Below, piece by piece: positions 19,938-29,625 of a DNA stretch of 64,000 bases. This DNA is from JAPPHA01 sp963664045 (GTDB lineage: Bacteria > Pseudomonadota > Alphaproteobacteria > Rhodobacterales > Rhodobacteraceae). The stretch is taken from contig CAXXGT010000006.1 in NCBI GenBank assembly GCA_963664045.2, positions 124,001 through 188,000 of the forward strand. Reading direction: 5' to 3'. Below the pieces are notes generated by a model that did not search any database, was not told where the DNA came from, and saw nothing but the letters and a program-made list of their open reading frames with translations. Every line of letters begins with the position of its first letter. Positions within the stretch are counted from its first letter, which is position 1. Position numbers and translations under genes: made by a program.

Positions 19938-20261
19938 TTACTCGACGACCAGTGCGGGATACATCAGCAGCACGGCCGCAAACCCGACCTGGAATGGCGG
20001 GAAAACGCGATTCCAGCGCTTCTCAAGAAAGAATGCCACACTTGCGGACGCAAGCAACGGCAAGCCTGCCACGATCGCAAGAACCCCGGATCCGAAATGA
20101 AGTGCGGCCATCCCGACCAATGTCACGAATACCGACAACGCATGTGACAAGCTGATCCACCTGCGATTCCAGGAGAAGTACACCTGTGAAGCCGAGAACA
20201 GGGTCGCGGCGAATATGAATGCGGCGAGGAGAATCGCGAGCAGCAAGGTGAGGATGGTCAT
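19938..20261 (-). CDS. Small four-helix membrane protein, function unknown
   Basis: A 107-residue hydrophobic protein from the ATG at 20261, four bases after the ABC ATPase stop. Segments ILTLLLAILLAAFIFAATLF, LSVFVTLVGMAALHFGSGVL, IVAGLPLLASASVAFFL and FAAVLLMYPALVV look like membrane helices. Its place between the MlaFE-like pair and radA suggests co-transcription. No family was recognised. Confidence 0.6.
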   Translation of the reverse strand: MTILTLLLAILLAAFIFAATLFSASQVYFSWNRRWISLSHALSVFVTLVGMAALHFGSGVLAIVAGLPLLASASVAFFLEKRWNRVFPPFQVGFAAVLLMYPALVVE

Positions 20262-20265
20262 GGCG

Positions 20266-21060
20266 TCAGCCGCCCCGATCGGGCGTATTCGGGCGATCGG
20301 CCCCATTCCCCGGGACTTGGGCCTGCGTGTCGACGCGGTGACGCCCGAGAAACTCTTCCATGTGAGGATTACCGGAACGGTCCATGTCGGCGACCGTGCC
20401 GTACCAACCGATCGTTCCCTCGTGAATCATCGCGATCTGGTCACCGATGGCACGAACCGACGAAATGTCATGCGTGATCGTGACCGCCGTCGCTCCAAGT
20501 TCGTCGACGATTCCGCGGATAAGGTCATTGATGACGTCCGCCATGACCGGATCGAGACCGGTCGTGGGTTCATCAAAGAATATGACGCTCGGATCAGCCG
20601 CGATCGCACGGGCCAGGCTGACCCGCTTTTGCATTCCGCCGGAAAGTTCGGCCGGATACAGATCGGCGATGTCCGGATCCAGTCCCACCCGTCCAAGTTT
20701 GTCGATCGCGACTGCGCGGGATTCGCCGGGTGGACGTTTCTGCTTGCCACGCAACAGGCGGAACGCAACGTTCTGCCATACGGGAAGAGAGTCGAAAAGC
20801 GCGCCTCCCTGGAACAACATCCCGAAGTGTTCGAGAAACTCTGTCCGTTTCCGGCTGGTCAGCGGTTCCCCGTGGACCCTGATGGAGCCCTGGTCGATCC
20901 TGACCAGTCCGAGAATGCATTTGAGCAGAACCGATTTTCCGCTACCGGATCTTCCGGCAACGATCAGGCTCTCGCCCTCCTTGACGTCCACGTCGATCCC
21001 GCGGAGAACTTTATTGTCTCCGAAGGATTTTTGAACGCCGTCAATGGAAATGATGGTCAT
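20266..21060 (-). CDS. ABC ATPase of an MlaFE-type lipid transport pair
   Basis: A 264-residue ATPase. It has Walker A GRSGSGKS, signature ELSGGMQKR and Walker B VIFFDEPTTGLDP, and the GLDPVMADVINDLI segment is typical of MlaF-like proteins. MlaF drives phospholipid trafficking between the membranes together with the permease MlaE. The ATG at 21060 overlaps the permease stop (ATGA). No MlaD (MCE), MlaC or MlaB gene follows, so the rest of the system must be elsewhere. Confidence 0.88.
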   Translation of the reverse strand: MTIISIDGVQKSFGDNKVLRGIDVDVKEGESLIVAGRSGSGKSVLLKCILGLVRIDQGSIRVHGEPLTSRKRTEFLEHFGMLFQGGALFDSLPVWQNVAFRLLRGKQKRPPGESRAVAIDKLGRVGLDPDIADLYPAELSGGMQKRVSLARAIAADPSVIFFDEPTTGLDPVMADVINDLIRGIVDELGATAVTITHDISSVRAIGDQIAMIHEGTIGWYGTVADMDRSGNPHMEEFLGRHRVDTQAQVPGNGADRPNTPDRGG

Positions 21061-21857
21061 GCTGAAAAGAACATTTCGGTCAAAAGATAGTTGGCCGCGA
21101 ATATTAGCACGGACGCCGCAACCACCGCGTTTGTCGTGGCGCGCCCGACGCCCTTGGCGCCCCGTTCCGACCGATATCCATGGTAACAGCCCATCATCGT
21201 GATGATGAATCCGAACACGGCCGCCTTGATCAGGCTCGACGCCACGTCGCCGACTTCGAGAAAGTTCCATGTATTGTGGATGTAGGCGGCCGCGTTGAAA
21301 CCAAGCCTTTGCGTCCCAACCAGAAACCCTCCGAAAATCCCGATGACGTCACCAATGAATACAAGAATCGGCATGGTAACGACACCGGCGAGAACTCTCG
21401 GAACGACCAGGTACTTGATGGGATTGGTCGACAGCGTCTCGAGCGCATCGATCTGCTCAGTCACCCTCATGGTGCCGATCTCGGCCGCAATTGATGCCGA
21501 GACCCTGCCAGCGACCATCAGGCCGCCGATGACAGGTCCAAGTTCCCTGATGATTCCGATTGCGACGATCGTGGGAACGACGGATTCGGCGTTGAAGCGG
21601 GAACCGCCGGCATAGATTTGAAGGGCCAGTGCTGCCCCGGTGAACAGGGTCGTCAGGCCGACGACAGGCAGGCTGAAGTAGCCCACGGAAATGAGTTGTT
21701 GCCCGAATTCCCGGGTATAGACAGGCGGACGCACGATGTGGCTGACCGCATTTGCGGAAAACATCGCGACGCTTCCGACCGCTCTGCACATTGCAAGAGT
21801 CGATCTCCCGACCGAAGCACATACCAGGCCGATCCAGAGGACTAATCGCAATATCAT
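21057..21857 (-). CDS. MlaE-family ABC permease
   Basis: A 266-residue permease from the ATG at 21857 (MILRLVLW). The MlaE hallmarks are VGLTTLFTGAALALQ, GIIRELGPVIGGLMVAGRVSA, AAEIGTMRVTEQIDALE and a C-terminal helical bundle. A GTG at 21914 would add 19 residues and overlap alr; the ATG is preferred because it begins just before the first helix. It is coupled to the ATPase gene by a 4-base overlap. Confidence 0.9.
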   Translation of the reverse strand: MILRLVLWIGLVCASVGRSTLAMCRAVGSVAMFSANAVSHIVRPPVYTREFGQQLISVGYFSLPVVGLTTLFTGAALALQIYAGGSRFNAESVVPTIVAIGIIRELGPVIGGLMVAGRVSASIAAEIGTMRVTEQIDALETLSTNPIKYLVVPRVLAGVVTMPILVFIGDVIGIFGGFLVGTQRLGFNAAAYIHNTWNFLEVGDVASSLIKAAVFGFIITMMGCYHGYRSERGAKGVGRATTNAVVAASVLIFAANYLLTEMFFSA

Positions 21858-21906
21858 GAAAGTCACTCGCTGGTTTTCAGATGGCCGGGCAGGACCGACG
21901 TAACGA

Positions 21907-22956
21907 TCAACCACCTATGTACCTGCGACGATAGCGTTGTCCAAGGGTTGTCAGGACTTCATATCCGATCGTACCTGCGATTTCGGCCAGATCGTCGATT
22001 GTCTGATGTTCGTTCAGAACCTGGACCCGCTCGGGCGTGCCCTCGATGTCCGTGATGTCGATCGTGATCAAATCCATCGAAATCCGCCCTACGACCGGAC
22101 AACGGGCGTTGCCGACCCAACAGGAAAACGAACCGCCGCTACCCATGACCCGAAGCAACCCGTCAGCATACCCAGCGGCAATTGTTGCAATCCGGCTCTC
22201 CCTTTTCGCGGTCCATTCCGCTCCGTAACCGACATAATCTCCAATCGATAGTTCGCGGGCCTGGATCACGGGGACATCCAGTGAAACGGCCGGTGTGGCA
22301 ACCTGGAACGGTGCACCTCCGTATAGTCCGATTCCCGGCCGGCACAGGTCGAAGTGAAACTCCGGGCCGAGCAGTATTCCTCCGGTCGCGGACAGTGAAC
22401 GCGGGGCAGAAAAGTCTGCCGTCAGTTTGCGAAAGATCGCGAGTTGCGCCTGGTTGCGCTGGTCGGTTTCATCGTCCGCGCATGCAAGGTGACTGACCAC
22501 CAGCCGCGGCTTTCCCGGACCGATTGCATGTCGGACGGAGGCAAATTCCTCGCCCGATATGCCCAACCGGCTCATCCCGGTGTCGATCTGGAGGCCGAAC
22601 GGATGATTCGGCAACGACGCCAGGTGACGCCTTACCTGCTGCTGCGAATTAAGGAGCGGAACGAGTCCGTGGTCGGCAAGAATTCGGGCATCTCCGTCCA
22701 TATGGCCGCCAAAGACAAATATTTCGGCATCCGGTCCGGCTGCACTGCGGATCGCCGGTCCTTCTTCCGAAATCGCGACAAAGAAGGTCCGCGCGCCTGC
22801 TTGGCGGAGGCTCCTGACGACACGATCGGCGCCGAGTCCGTATCCGTCGGCCTTGACGACAGCGGCGGTCTCAACCGACGCGGCAGACATCCGGTCAAGA
22901 GCCTTCCAGTTGGCGACGATCGCGCCGAGGTCGATGGTCAGATCTGGGCTGGCCAA
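21907..22956 (-). CDS. alr: Alanine racemase
   Basis: Alanine racemase supplies D-alanine for peptidoglycan. The 349-residue fold-type III PLP enzyme has the PLP lysine Lys35 in AAVVKADGYGLG and the catalytic Tyr244 in VGYGAEW. PGIGLYGG and GRISMDLITID are also present. The start is a TTG preceded at 6 bases by AAGGA, which supports this unusual codon. In related genomes alr follows dnaB directly; here nearly 3 kb of mobile-element sequence separates them. Confidence 0.93.
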   Translation of the reverse strand: MASPDLTIDLGAIVANWKALDRMSAASVETAAVVKADGYGLGADRVVRSLRQAGARTFFVAISEEGPAIRSAAGPDAEIFVFGGHMDGDARILADHGLVPLLNSQQQVRRHLASLPNHPFGLQIDTGMSRLGISGEEFASVRHAIGPGKPRLVVSHLACADDETDQRNQAQLAIFRKLTADFSAPRSLSATGGILLGPEFHFDLCRPGIGLYGGAPFQVATPAVSLDVPVIQARELSIGDYVGYGAEWTAKRESRIATIAAGYADGLLRVMGSGGSFSCWVGNARCPVVGRISMDLITIDITDIEGTPERVQVLNEHQTIDDLAEIAGTIGYEVLTTLGQRYRRRYIGG

Positions 22957-23835
22957 GATCGTTCCTTTTTCGGGTGATTTTCCTCAGGCACATACCGCTT
23001 GTTCTCAATCGATTCAAATTCGATTCAGAATTGTCCGGGTTCATGTTCTCGAGCGTTACCGAACAACCCACATGCGAATTCGGCAAGGAAATCTTGGCAT
23101 TACGGCCCGTTGGAGCCGATCGTGGCTTCCATCAGTGCCTGAAATACCTCTTTTGGCCAAACGCCGATCCCGGAAAGTTGCCCAAATTGTCAGCGGTACC
23201 GATTGACGTTTCATTCCCTTGAAGAACTGGGATTTTGGAACGGGGGATTGAAGTAACGGTTCGGGCGCTGACCAAACGGACCGTATGGCCCAAGGCAACG
23301 AGGAGGACTGCGGACCTCGCGCCACGCAATAAAGGCGTCCGCACAATTCCGGATTTCCGACCGTTTCGATTCAGAAACAATTCGAAAAGAGAGCCAATCA
23401 GAGCAAGAAAGTCGGGGAACAACCGTCGCCCTGCAATGAGGGGCATATGCAAGTGGGTGGAATCATGAGCCAAGCGCCGAGGACCTGTCGTTCGGGTGAG
23501 GGTTGCTTTGCGTCCATCAGTGCAACGTGCCGTAGATCGCCAGGCGCAATTGCGGAAAAGAGATCGAGCCGCCGGCAGTCCCGTCTCTTTCAGCGGGTCC
23601 GGACGCACGCCCACGATTACACCACCGGTAGGCAGTTTTATTGAAATTTTCGTTTCACTTCCAAGGCTGACTTTTGTTGGCAGTTGCTTGCGCGCGCGTT
23701 TGGCCCGCCGGTTGGAGGCACTGGGTCTCCTAGCGGGTGTTTTTTGACGGCGATGCGTGACTGGCGGCGAAATTTCGCCTCTGGGGAGTAATTCGTTCTT
23801 GCCGGAAAACACACTACTTGTTGATTCTATGCAAT
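22957..23835. other. 880-base gap upstream of alr, probably decayed sequence
   Basis: Open frames cross both strands (the longest at 23132-23812 on the minus strand) but none has a ribosome-binding site or recognisable family. A minus-strand fragment around 23100-23180 reads like coding sequence broken by stops. The stretch lies between alr and an insertion sequence and must now provide the alr promoter. Confidence 0.45.
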
Positions 23836-25528
23836 AAATCGTGGTGTTCTCGGCGCGAAGATTGCGGCGGAAAAGCCGTTTTCGACCCCCTCAGGCCCAA
23901 TTCGGGCCGATTTGCACACTTCTTCGCGAGGCAAGGATGAGACAGGTACGCAATCCGCAGATGACACTTGGCGAGGTTCACATCGAAGACATCGAACTGG
24001 ACCTCAAGTCCAGGGACGACATCCCGGCCCTGCTGCTGGGACTGCAGCATCTCCACGCCGACGAGCATTTCCGCTCCCGGCTGTTCGCACTCCTCGACGA
24101 GCACATCCTTCCCGGCATCGACAGGAAGGTCGGCCGGCCGGGCATGGAGATGTGGCGGATCCTCGTGATGGGGGTGATCAAGCAGGGTCTCGGGTGCGAT
24201 TTCGACCGTCTCCACGAGCTTGTGAACGAGCACAAGACCTTGCGCCGGTTCCTTGGCCATGGGGATGTCTGGGACGATTATCGCTACGGCTACCAGAGGC
24301 TGGTGGACAATGTGAGCCTTCTGCGCCCTGAACTGCTTGTTGCGGTCAATGATCTGGTTGTGGAGAGCGGCCATGCGGTCGCGGGAACAAAGCCTGGCGC
24401 GCCCTTGGCCGGGCGCTGTGACAGCTTCGTGGTCGAGACCGACGTGCACTATCCGACGGATGTCAGTCTCCTGTGGGACGCGATGCGCTGCCTGCTCCGT
24501 GCGGTGGGCCGTGCGGCGGCGAAGAGCGGTGCCCGTGGCTGGCGCCAATGGAAGCACCTGACGCGGCTGGTGCGGCGGTTGTTCCACAGGGTGCGGGCAA
24601 CGCGGCGGGCGCGTCCGGAGCATGTTGAGGCATATCTCGGGCGCTGCCTTGAACTTGTCATGCGCGCGGAGGCGAGCCTTGCGGATCTGATGGCACATGG
24701 CGTGAAAGCGTGGGAGATCGTGGAGACCGAGGGCTACATCGCGCATGCGCAGCGTCAGATCGACCAGGTTGAGCGCCGTCTTCTTCGGGGCGAGACGATC
24801 CCCCGGGATGAGAAGGTGTTCTCGATCTTCGAGCCGCACACGCGCTGGATCTCGAAGGGCAAGGCGGGATGTCCGGTGGAACTGGGGGTTCCGGTCTGCA
24901 TCCTGGAAGACCGTCACGGCTTCGTCCTGCACCATGAGGTCATGTGGGAGGGCAGCGACGTGGACCATGGGGTGCCGATGGTGGAGAATGCACAAGCGCG
25001 GTTTCCCGATCTCCGTGCGGTGAGTTTCGACCGCGGCTTTCACAGCCCCGGGAACCGTGTTCGCCTTGACGAGTTGCTCGACCACAACGTGCTGCCGAAG
25101 AAGGGCTACCTCAACAAGGCGGAGCGGGAACGCGAGCGGGGCGAAGAGTTCGTGGCGATGCGCCGTCAGCATCCGGCGGTTGAATCGGCGATCAACAACC
25201 TCGGGCACCGCGGTCTCGACCGGGTGCTGGCGTACGGTGCGGAGGGCTTTGCCCGCGTTGTGGCGCTCTCGGTGGTCGCGCTCAACATCCACCGCATCGG
25301 ACTTCTGCTGCGTCGAAAGGCGCGCCGCCGACGCGCCGCCTGACGGCGCTCCCGAAACACCGGTTCATTCGTGGCCCGCCCGGAGCGGGAACGGCCCCCT
25401 ATGGTGATGATGGCGAAAGCCGCGCAATCAACTCGCAAAGGCGGAAAACCTGCCGTTCGGGACGCGTCAACATCCCGATGAGAGGCGGATTGCCGCGACG
25501 CGGCACTCGGGTTTGTCAAAATCGTGGT
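23836..25528 (+). mobile_element. ISNCY (IS1202-group-like) insertion sequence, ends approximate
   Basis: It is defined by the intact transposase at 23937-25343. A 10-base direct repeat AAATCGTGGT occurs at 23836-23845 and 25519-25528 and may mark the borders, but matching terminal inverted repeats could not be identified by eye, so the ends are tentative. It separates dnaB from alr. Confidence 0.5.
23937..25343 (+). CDS. ISNCY family DDE transposase
   Basis: A 468-residue transposase starting MRQVRNPQMTLGEVHIEDIE. Candidate catalytic acids are the Asp in VETDVHYPTDVSLLWD, the Asp in AVSFDRGFHSPGN and the Glu in HPAVESAINNLGHRGLDR, the order expected for IS1202-type ISNCY transposases. The frame is intact, so the element may still be active. 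An ATG at 23841 is in frame but gives a 32-residue extension without family features. Confidence 0.88.
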   Translation: MRQVRNPQMTLGEVHIEDIELDLKSRDDIPALLLGLQHLHADEHFRSRLFALLDEHILPGIDRKVGRPGMEMWRILVMGVIKQGLGCDFDRLHELVNEHKTLRRFLGHGDVWDDYRYGYQRLVDNVSLLRPELLVAVNDLVVESGHAVAGTKPGAPLAGRCDSFVVETDVHYPTDVSLLWDAMRCLLRAVGRAAAKSGARGWRQWKHLTRLVRRLFHRVRATRRARPEHVEAYLGRCLELVMRAEASLADLMAHGVKAWEIVETEGYIAHAQRQIDQVERRLLRGETIPRDEKVFSIFEPHTRWISKGKAGCPVELGVPVCILEDRHGFVLHHEVMWEGSDVDHGVPMVENAQARFPDLRAVSFDRGFHSPGNRVRLDELLDHNVLPKKGYLNKAERERERGEEFVAMRRQHPAVESAINNLGHRGLDRVLAYGAEGFARVVALSVVALNIHRIGLLLRRKARRRRAA

Positions 25529-25545
25529 CCGACATCGCCGAAAGA

Positions 25546-25559
25546 GGGGGGGGGGGGGG
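25546..25559. repeat. 14-base guanine homopolymer
   Basis: An uninterrupted run of 14 G on the plus strand, just before the istA-like remnant. Such tracts are prone to slippage, and the exact length should be treated with caution. Confidence 0.9.
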
Positions 25560-25560
25560 T

Positions 25561-25728
25561 CTGGCGGACACGAGTTATCCGGCGGAGAGGATCCACAGCT
25601 GTCAGGGAATCACCGGACGGCGGCTGTTTCGTGACATCCATGCGTTTGGTTACGCGGGAGGCTGTACGGCGGTAATGGATTATCTGCGCGAGGTTTGGCC
25701 GACAGACTCGCGTTGGGCGGTTCCAGCC
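25561..25728 (+). pseudogene. IS21-like istA remnant
   Basis: The plus-strand frame reads GITGRRLFRDIHAFGYAGG then TAVMDYLREVWP. This resembles the region of IstA transposases that precedes the DDE core (RLxREIRxxGYxGxYTxVxDYLRExRP). No start and no catalytic domain are present, so this is a short scrap. The surrounding bases between 25344 and 25908 hold no other recognisable gene. Confidence 0.5.
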
Positions 25729-25908
25729 TTGAGTTCTATCACGACGACGACGGTACCGTCAGTCACCTTCGCATTGATCTCGAGGATGCCGCAAGGGACG
25801 AACCGTTCGGTGCCACCATCGATGGCCATCTCCGCCATAGTATTTCAGCGATTGCCTTGCACGGGCGGCGCCAGCCGATCGCCCAGGAGTCATAGTCATG
25901 TCCGTGTC

Positions 25909-27486
25909 TCAGATGGGCAACTCGTCGTCGTCGGGGAATGGGAGGTTTCTTTCGGGCGGAGTTGTTGCTCGATAACCGGACGTTGGCGTCCCGGCAGGCG
26001 CGCCAGGAGCCGGTTTGTCGCGATCCCTTGCTGGATCCCTGAACCTCGTGAATTTGCCTTCGAAACTGAGTTCGACGTTGCCGATCGGACCATGTCGCTG
26101 CTTACCGATTATGACTTCGGCAACGCCATGGATCTTCTCCATCTTTTCGAGCCATTTACCCAGTTCTTCACTATTTTCTTCCGGGGGCTTCTTACGTTCT
26201 TCGTAGTATTCTTCGCGAAACACGAACATCACGACGTCAGCGTCCTGCTCGATCGAGCCGGACTCGCGAAGGTCCGAAAGCAAGGGTCGTTTGTCGTCGC
26301 GGTTTTCGACTTGCCTGGAAAGTTGAGACACGGCGATGACAGGGACATCAAGTTCCTTCGCGAGTGCCTTCAGCCCCTGGGTGATTTCGGTGATCTCATT
26401 GACGCGGCTGTCCCTGAGATTGGTCGGACGAACGAGTTGAAGGTAGTCGACAACGATCAGATCAAGGCCGTGCGTGCGTTTGAGTCGTCTCGATCGGCTG
26501 GCAATCTGATTGATCGGCAATGCCGGTGTGTCATCAATGAACAGCGGAGCGGCCTCAATCCTGTTTGCCTGTTCGACAAGATCCCGAAATTGGGCCTTTT
26601 CAACCCTGCCTTGTCGAATCAGGTTGGAAGGTGTTTTGGCGAGTTCGGCAAGTATCCTGGTGGCAAGTTGTTCGCGCGACATTTCGAGGGAAAAGACCCC
26701 GACAACTCCCCCTTCGACTTTGTCATTGCTTGAACCGTTTGTACTTTGGCGTTCGGGATGCGTAGCGACATGAAAGGCGATGTTGGTGGCAAGTGCGGTC
26801 TTGCCCATCGACGGTCGACCCGCAACGATGATGAGATCGGACTTGTGAAGCCCGCCAAGTTTGTCGTCCAGATCCCTCAGGCCGGTTGACAGTCCGGCCA
26901 GTCCGCTGCCCCGCCGGTAGGCTGCGGTGGCAATGTCAACGGACTCTGTGAGTGCCTTTCTCAGGCTGCGAAAACCCCGGTCGATCCGTCCGTGTTCCCC
27001 AAGTTGATAAAGCTGCTGCTCGGCTTCGACGATTTGCTCGTCGGGCTCGGAGTCAGGATCGACCCTGGCTGCCTTTATGGAGATTTCTTCGCCAATTGAA
27101 ATCAGGCTTCTGCGGATCGCCAGGTCGTGAATGATCTTGGCGTAGTCACGGGATGCAAATATCGAGGTCGCCGATCCGGCGAGCCTCGCAAGATAAGCGG
27201 GGCCACCGATTCCAGCCAGTCCCGGGTCATTTTCCAGGAAAACCTTGAGCGTGATCGGAGACGCGATCGTATTGGCGCGGATTCGATCAGCAATCACCCC
27301 GAAAATCTTCGCGTGGACCGGATCGAAAAAATGCTCAGCAGCGACGACTCCCTCGATCTTCGAGAAGACCTCGTTGTTGATGAGCAATGCTCCGAGGAGA
27401 TTTTGCTCCAGTTCGATATTGTACGGAATTTCGGTCGAGGAGGGGTCTTGCCCGGACGATCTCTGGAACGCTCTGACATCCACCAT
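25909..27486 (-). CDS. dnaB: Replicative DNA helicase DnaB
   Basis: DnaB is the hexameric fork helicase. The N-terminal domain (PYNIELEQNLLGALLINNEV) binds primase. The RecA-like motor has Walker A AGRPSMGKTALA, the FSLEMSREQLATRIL element and LDLIVVDYLQLV as Walker B. The C-terminal part KQRHGPIGNVELSFEGKFTR is typical. The ATG at 27486 has an AAAGGGA site 5 bases upstream, while a TTG 15 bases earlier is less likely. The 525-residue length is slightly above the E. coli size and normal for alphaproteobacteria. Confidence 0.97.
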   Translation of the reverse strand: MVDVRAFQRSSGQDPSSTEIPYNIELEQNLLGALLINNEVFSKIEGVVAAEHFFDPVHAKIFGVIADRIRANTIASPITLKVFLENDPGLAGIGGPAYLARLAGSATSIFASRDYAKIIHDLAIRRSLISIGEEISIKAARVDPDSEPDEQIVEAEQQLYQLGEHGRIDRGFRSLRKALTESVDIATAAYRRGSGLAGLSTGLRDLDDKLGGLHKSDLIIVAGRPSMGKTALATNIAFHVATHPERQSTNGSSNDKVEGGVVGVFSLEMSREQLATRILAELAKTPSNLIRQGRVEKAQFRDLVEQANRIEAAPLFIDDTPALPINQIASRSRRLKRTHGLDLIVVDYLQLVRPTNLRDSRVNEITEITQGLKALAKELDVPVIAVSQLSRQVENRDDKRPLLSDLRESGSIEQDADVVMFVFREEYYEERKKPPEENSEELGKWLEKMEKIHGVAEVIIGKQRHGPIGNVELSFEGKFTRFRDPARDRDKPAPGAPAGTPTSGYRATTPPERNLPFPDDDELPI

Positions 27487-28404
27487 CTGCGTCCCTTTCA
27501 ACTGGATTCGAATCCGACCGGAAGGACTCTAATGACCCTGCAAGTCGGATCAATCTGGATTTCCTGTGGATACCCTGTGCGCGAATCGGGAAACCCGTCG
27601 TATTCCCTTCCAACTCAATACGAAGACTGTCGATCAATACCCGAGTTCGACAATATATGGTATGAACACCGAAAACAAACTATAAATGGGCTATTCGTTT
27701 TGCTTGACCGGCATCCATGCGGCGAATGCTCGGCGATGCATCCCATGACAAATTCCGAACTTTTTGATAACGTCTTCGGCACGATCGATGAGAGACACTA
27801 TGTCTGTCAGCCTGAAGCGTGGATCGGGACCGCAGTCATCCGTGTATCTCCGGCCGTGCAAGGCTACGATTCCCCTTTCCCGAAACCAATCGGCTTCCTG
27901 GGTGGTTCGACACGTCGGGACGACCGGCGACATCTGAAATGTCCGAAATTGTGCTTCACACTTCGGACATGATAAGCACGAAATCAGACATGAAAACCGA
28001 GATCCTGGCGCGCATCCAATGAAGCGTTGGGCGTCGGGCACGGTGCGATTGTAGAAACCGCTTGACGGCCGCAGTGACGCAAGACTTTGCTGGTATCGCG
28101 GCTTGGCATCTATGTAGCCGTTCACCCGTACTTAACGTCGCGGGGGTGCGCTGCCACCTGGCTGGTTCTTCAGTGCGCTCATGCACCACGAACACGAACC
28201 GTACCATGCGTACCAGGAATCTCAAGGCAGAGGAACTGCACGGAGAGACGCATCAGTCGGACATTAAGATTCACATCATCTCGTCCAGGTGCTTTTCGAA
28301 GATTCGCAGTGGCCGAAACCTGATCGTCAGTAATTTCCGCAAGGGGCGGAGGCGGTTGCATCGGGAATCGAGGACTGCGGACCGATTCTGATACGACGAA
28401 AATC
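27487..28404. other. Gap upstream of dnaB, no supportable gene
   Basis: About 920 bases. It must contain the dnaB promoter. A minus-strand frame at 27691-28125 is open for 144 codons but has no ribosome-binding site and no recognised family. The stretch before 28405 should have held the 5' part of the AbiEi gene, which is not recognisable. Confidence 0.45.
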
Positions 28405-28762
28405 TCGTCGGCAGTGCTCACCGATCTCGATCGGCTGCGTTATCCGAAAGCGTCCGCCGGAATCGACGATTTCGCCACCATACTCTCCGTCCTCGGCTAG
28501 GAGATTGAAGCCGATAATTTCACCGCCTTGTCCGCCGTGTTGGAACGCCCGATCGTCCAACGCCTCGGGCATCTTCTGGACCGCCTCGGTCATGAGGCAC
28601 TGACGGCCTCAATGCCGAGTGCGCCTCGGGCACCGGGAACGGGTTCAAGGATCGAGCTTGAACGCCGGAAGGACCGGGACCCGGACGTTTGCGCCCGAAC
28701 CTCTGGAGCGCGGTGCACGTGGTCAGACCGTCGTGCGCCGCGCGCCGGAGGTCGACGAATGA
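28405..28762 (+). pseudogene. AbiEi-like antitoxin, C-terminal remnant
   Basis: Translation gives LDRLRYPKASAGIDDFATIL followed by EIEADNFTALSAVLERP and VQRLGHLLDRLGHEALTA, the pattern of the C-terminal domain of type IV AbiEi-family antitoxins. It is broken by an in-frame TAG at 28498, probably a GAG mutation. A one-base shift near 28690 follows, after which the frame continues FAPEPLERGARGQTVVRRAP to EVDE and TGA at 28760. That TGA overlaps an ATG in the same way that AbiEi/AbiEii genes are coupled. The N-terminal half is gone. Confidence 0.6.
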
Positions 28763-28852
28763 TTCCGGCACAGAACATCGTTGCTTGTGGGCAATGTCGT
28801 CCGCCGAGATGATCGGTGGCAGGTCGAGTACGAACCCATTATCAGTCGAGTG
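28759..28852 (+). pseudogene. AbiEii-like toxin, N-terminal scrap
   Basis: The ATG at 28759 overlaps the AbiEi stop. The frame begins MIPAQNIVA and, after a one-base insertion at about 28785, continues GNVVRRDDRWQVEYEPIISR. This resembles the start of AbiEii nucleotidyltransferase toxins (MIPAQNIVAWxxxVPWxxxRQVEQDLIISR). The catalytic core is absent, so no toxin is made. Confidence 0.5.
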
Positions 28853-28993
28853 ACCTTTGTCAGAAATACAGATGGAGTTCCGGGCGATTTTGTCTGGATC
28901 CGCCCGCGGGGCCGTGGCGCAGGGATTCCCGAGAGCACCTACACAGATCCATGCGAGGATAGAACCGGGATGGACCGATCGATGACGGCTGGA

Positions 28994-29386
28994 TCAATGC
29001 CTGGTGCGCTCTCCGAACACCGCGTCGATGTCCTGCGCGGTCAGCAGGGCTTCAAGCCAGGCATAAAGCTGTTCGGGCGAGGCGCTGCGGACCTGTTCAT
29101 CGTGCTCCAGAGCCAGTTCACCAAATTTCAATCGCGCCAGACGCAGAAGTGTCGGCCTTGCCTTTCGTGATCCCCGCGGCCTTGCCCTGTTCTATCCAGA
29201 TCTGTGCGGCGGTTCCCATGACTTCCTCCACCGTTTCCGGGTCAGTTCCTGTGCGCCTCAGAGCGGCTTCGATACGCTCGGGCGGCAGGCTGACCTGTTC
29301 AATGATGTAGGCCAATACGTAGCGCCCGAACTCGGTTTCCGCAACTCCGGCAACCAGCAGGGGTGTGGTTTCCGTATGGCGGATTG
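28994..29386 (-). pseudogene. Rpn-family recombination-promoting nuclease, 3' fragment
   Basis: On the minus strand the frame reads TTPLLVAGVAETEFGRYVLA then YIIEQVSLPPERIEAALRR and on to EQGKAAGITKGKAD. A one- or two-base loss near 29150 shifts it, and it continues TLLRLARLKFGELALEHDE, SASPEQLYAWLEALLTAQDI and DAVFGERTRH before TGA at 28994. The LxRLARLKFGEL and SPEQLxxWLEALLTAxxxDxVF blocks are the C-terminal region (DUF4351-like) of Rpn/YhgA-type proteins. The nuclease domain is missing, cut at the IS91-like element. Confidence 0.7.
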
Positions 29387-29625
29387 CGCATTGTTTTTTC
29401 TTGAAATTGCGCCTTTATTTTGCTGCCTGATCGGCGGTGATCTCCGATTGAACGAAGGCCGCTCACGCGGCCAGTTGTGATGCTTCCCCGGTTTCCCCTT
29501 TTTTGGATCGCGGCTTCATTTTCTGTGTTGATACGCAGGTTGTGAGTTTCCCATGACCTCGGGTTGGTGCTCAATCTCCCCGGTGCCCCGGATGTTCGGG
29601 GCCATTTCGAGCAAGGGAGATGAGC

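Noticed and set aside
23814..25292. 492-codon minus-strand frame
   Set aside because: It is antisense to the ISNCY transposase and has shadow composition (His/Arg/Pro-rich).
25513..26733. 406-codon plus-strand frame
   Set aside because: It is mostly antisense to dnaB; only its first part (25561-25728) has an istA-like signal.
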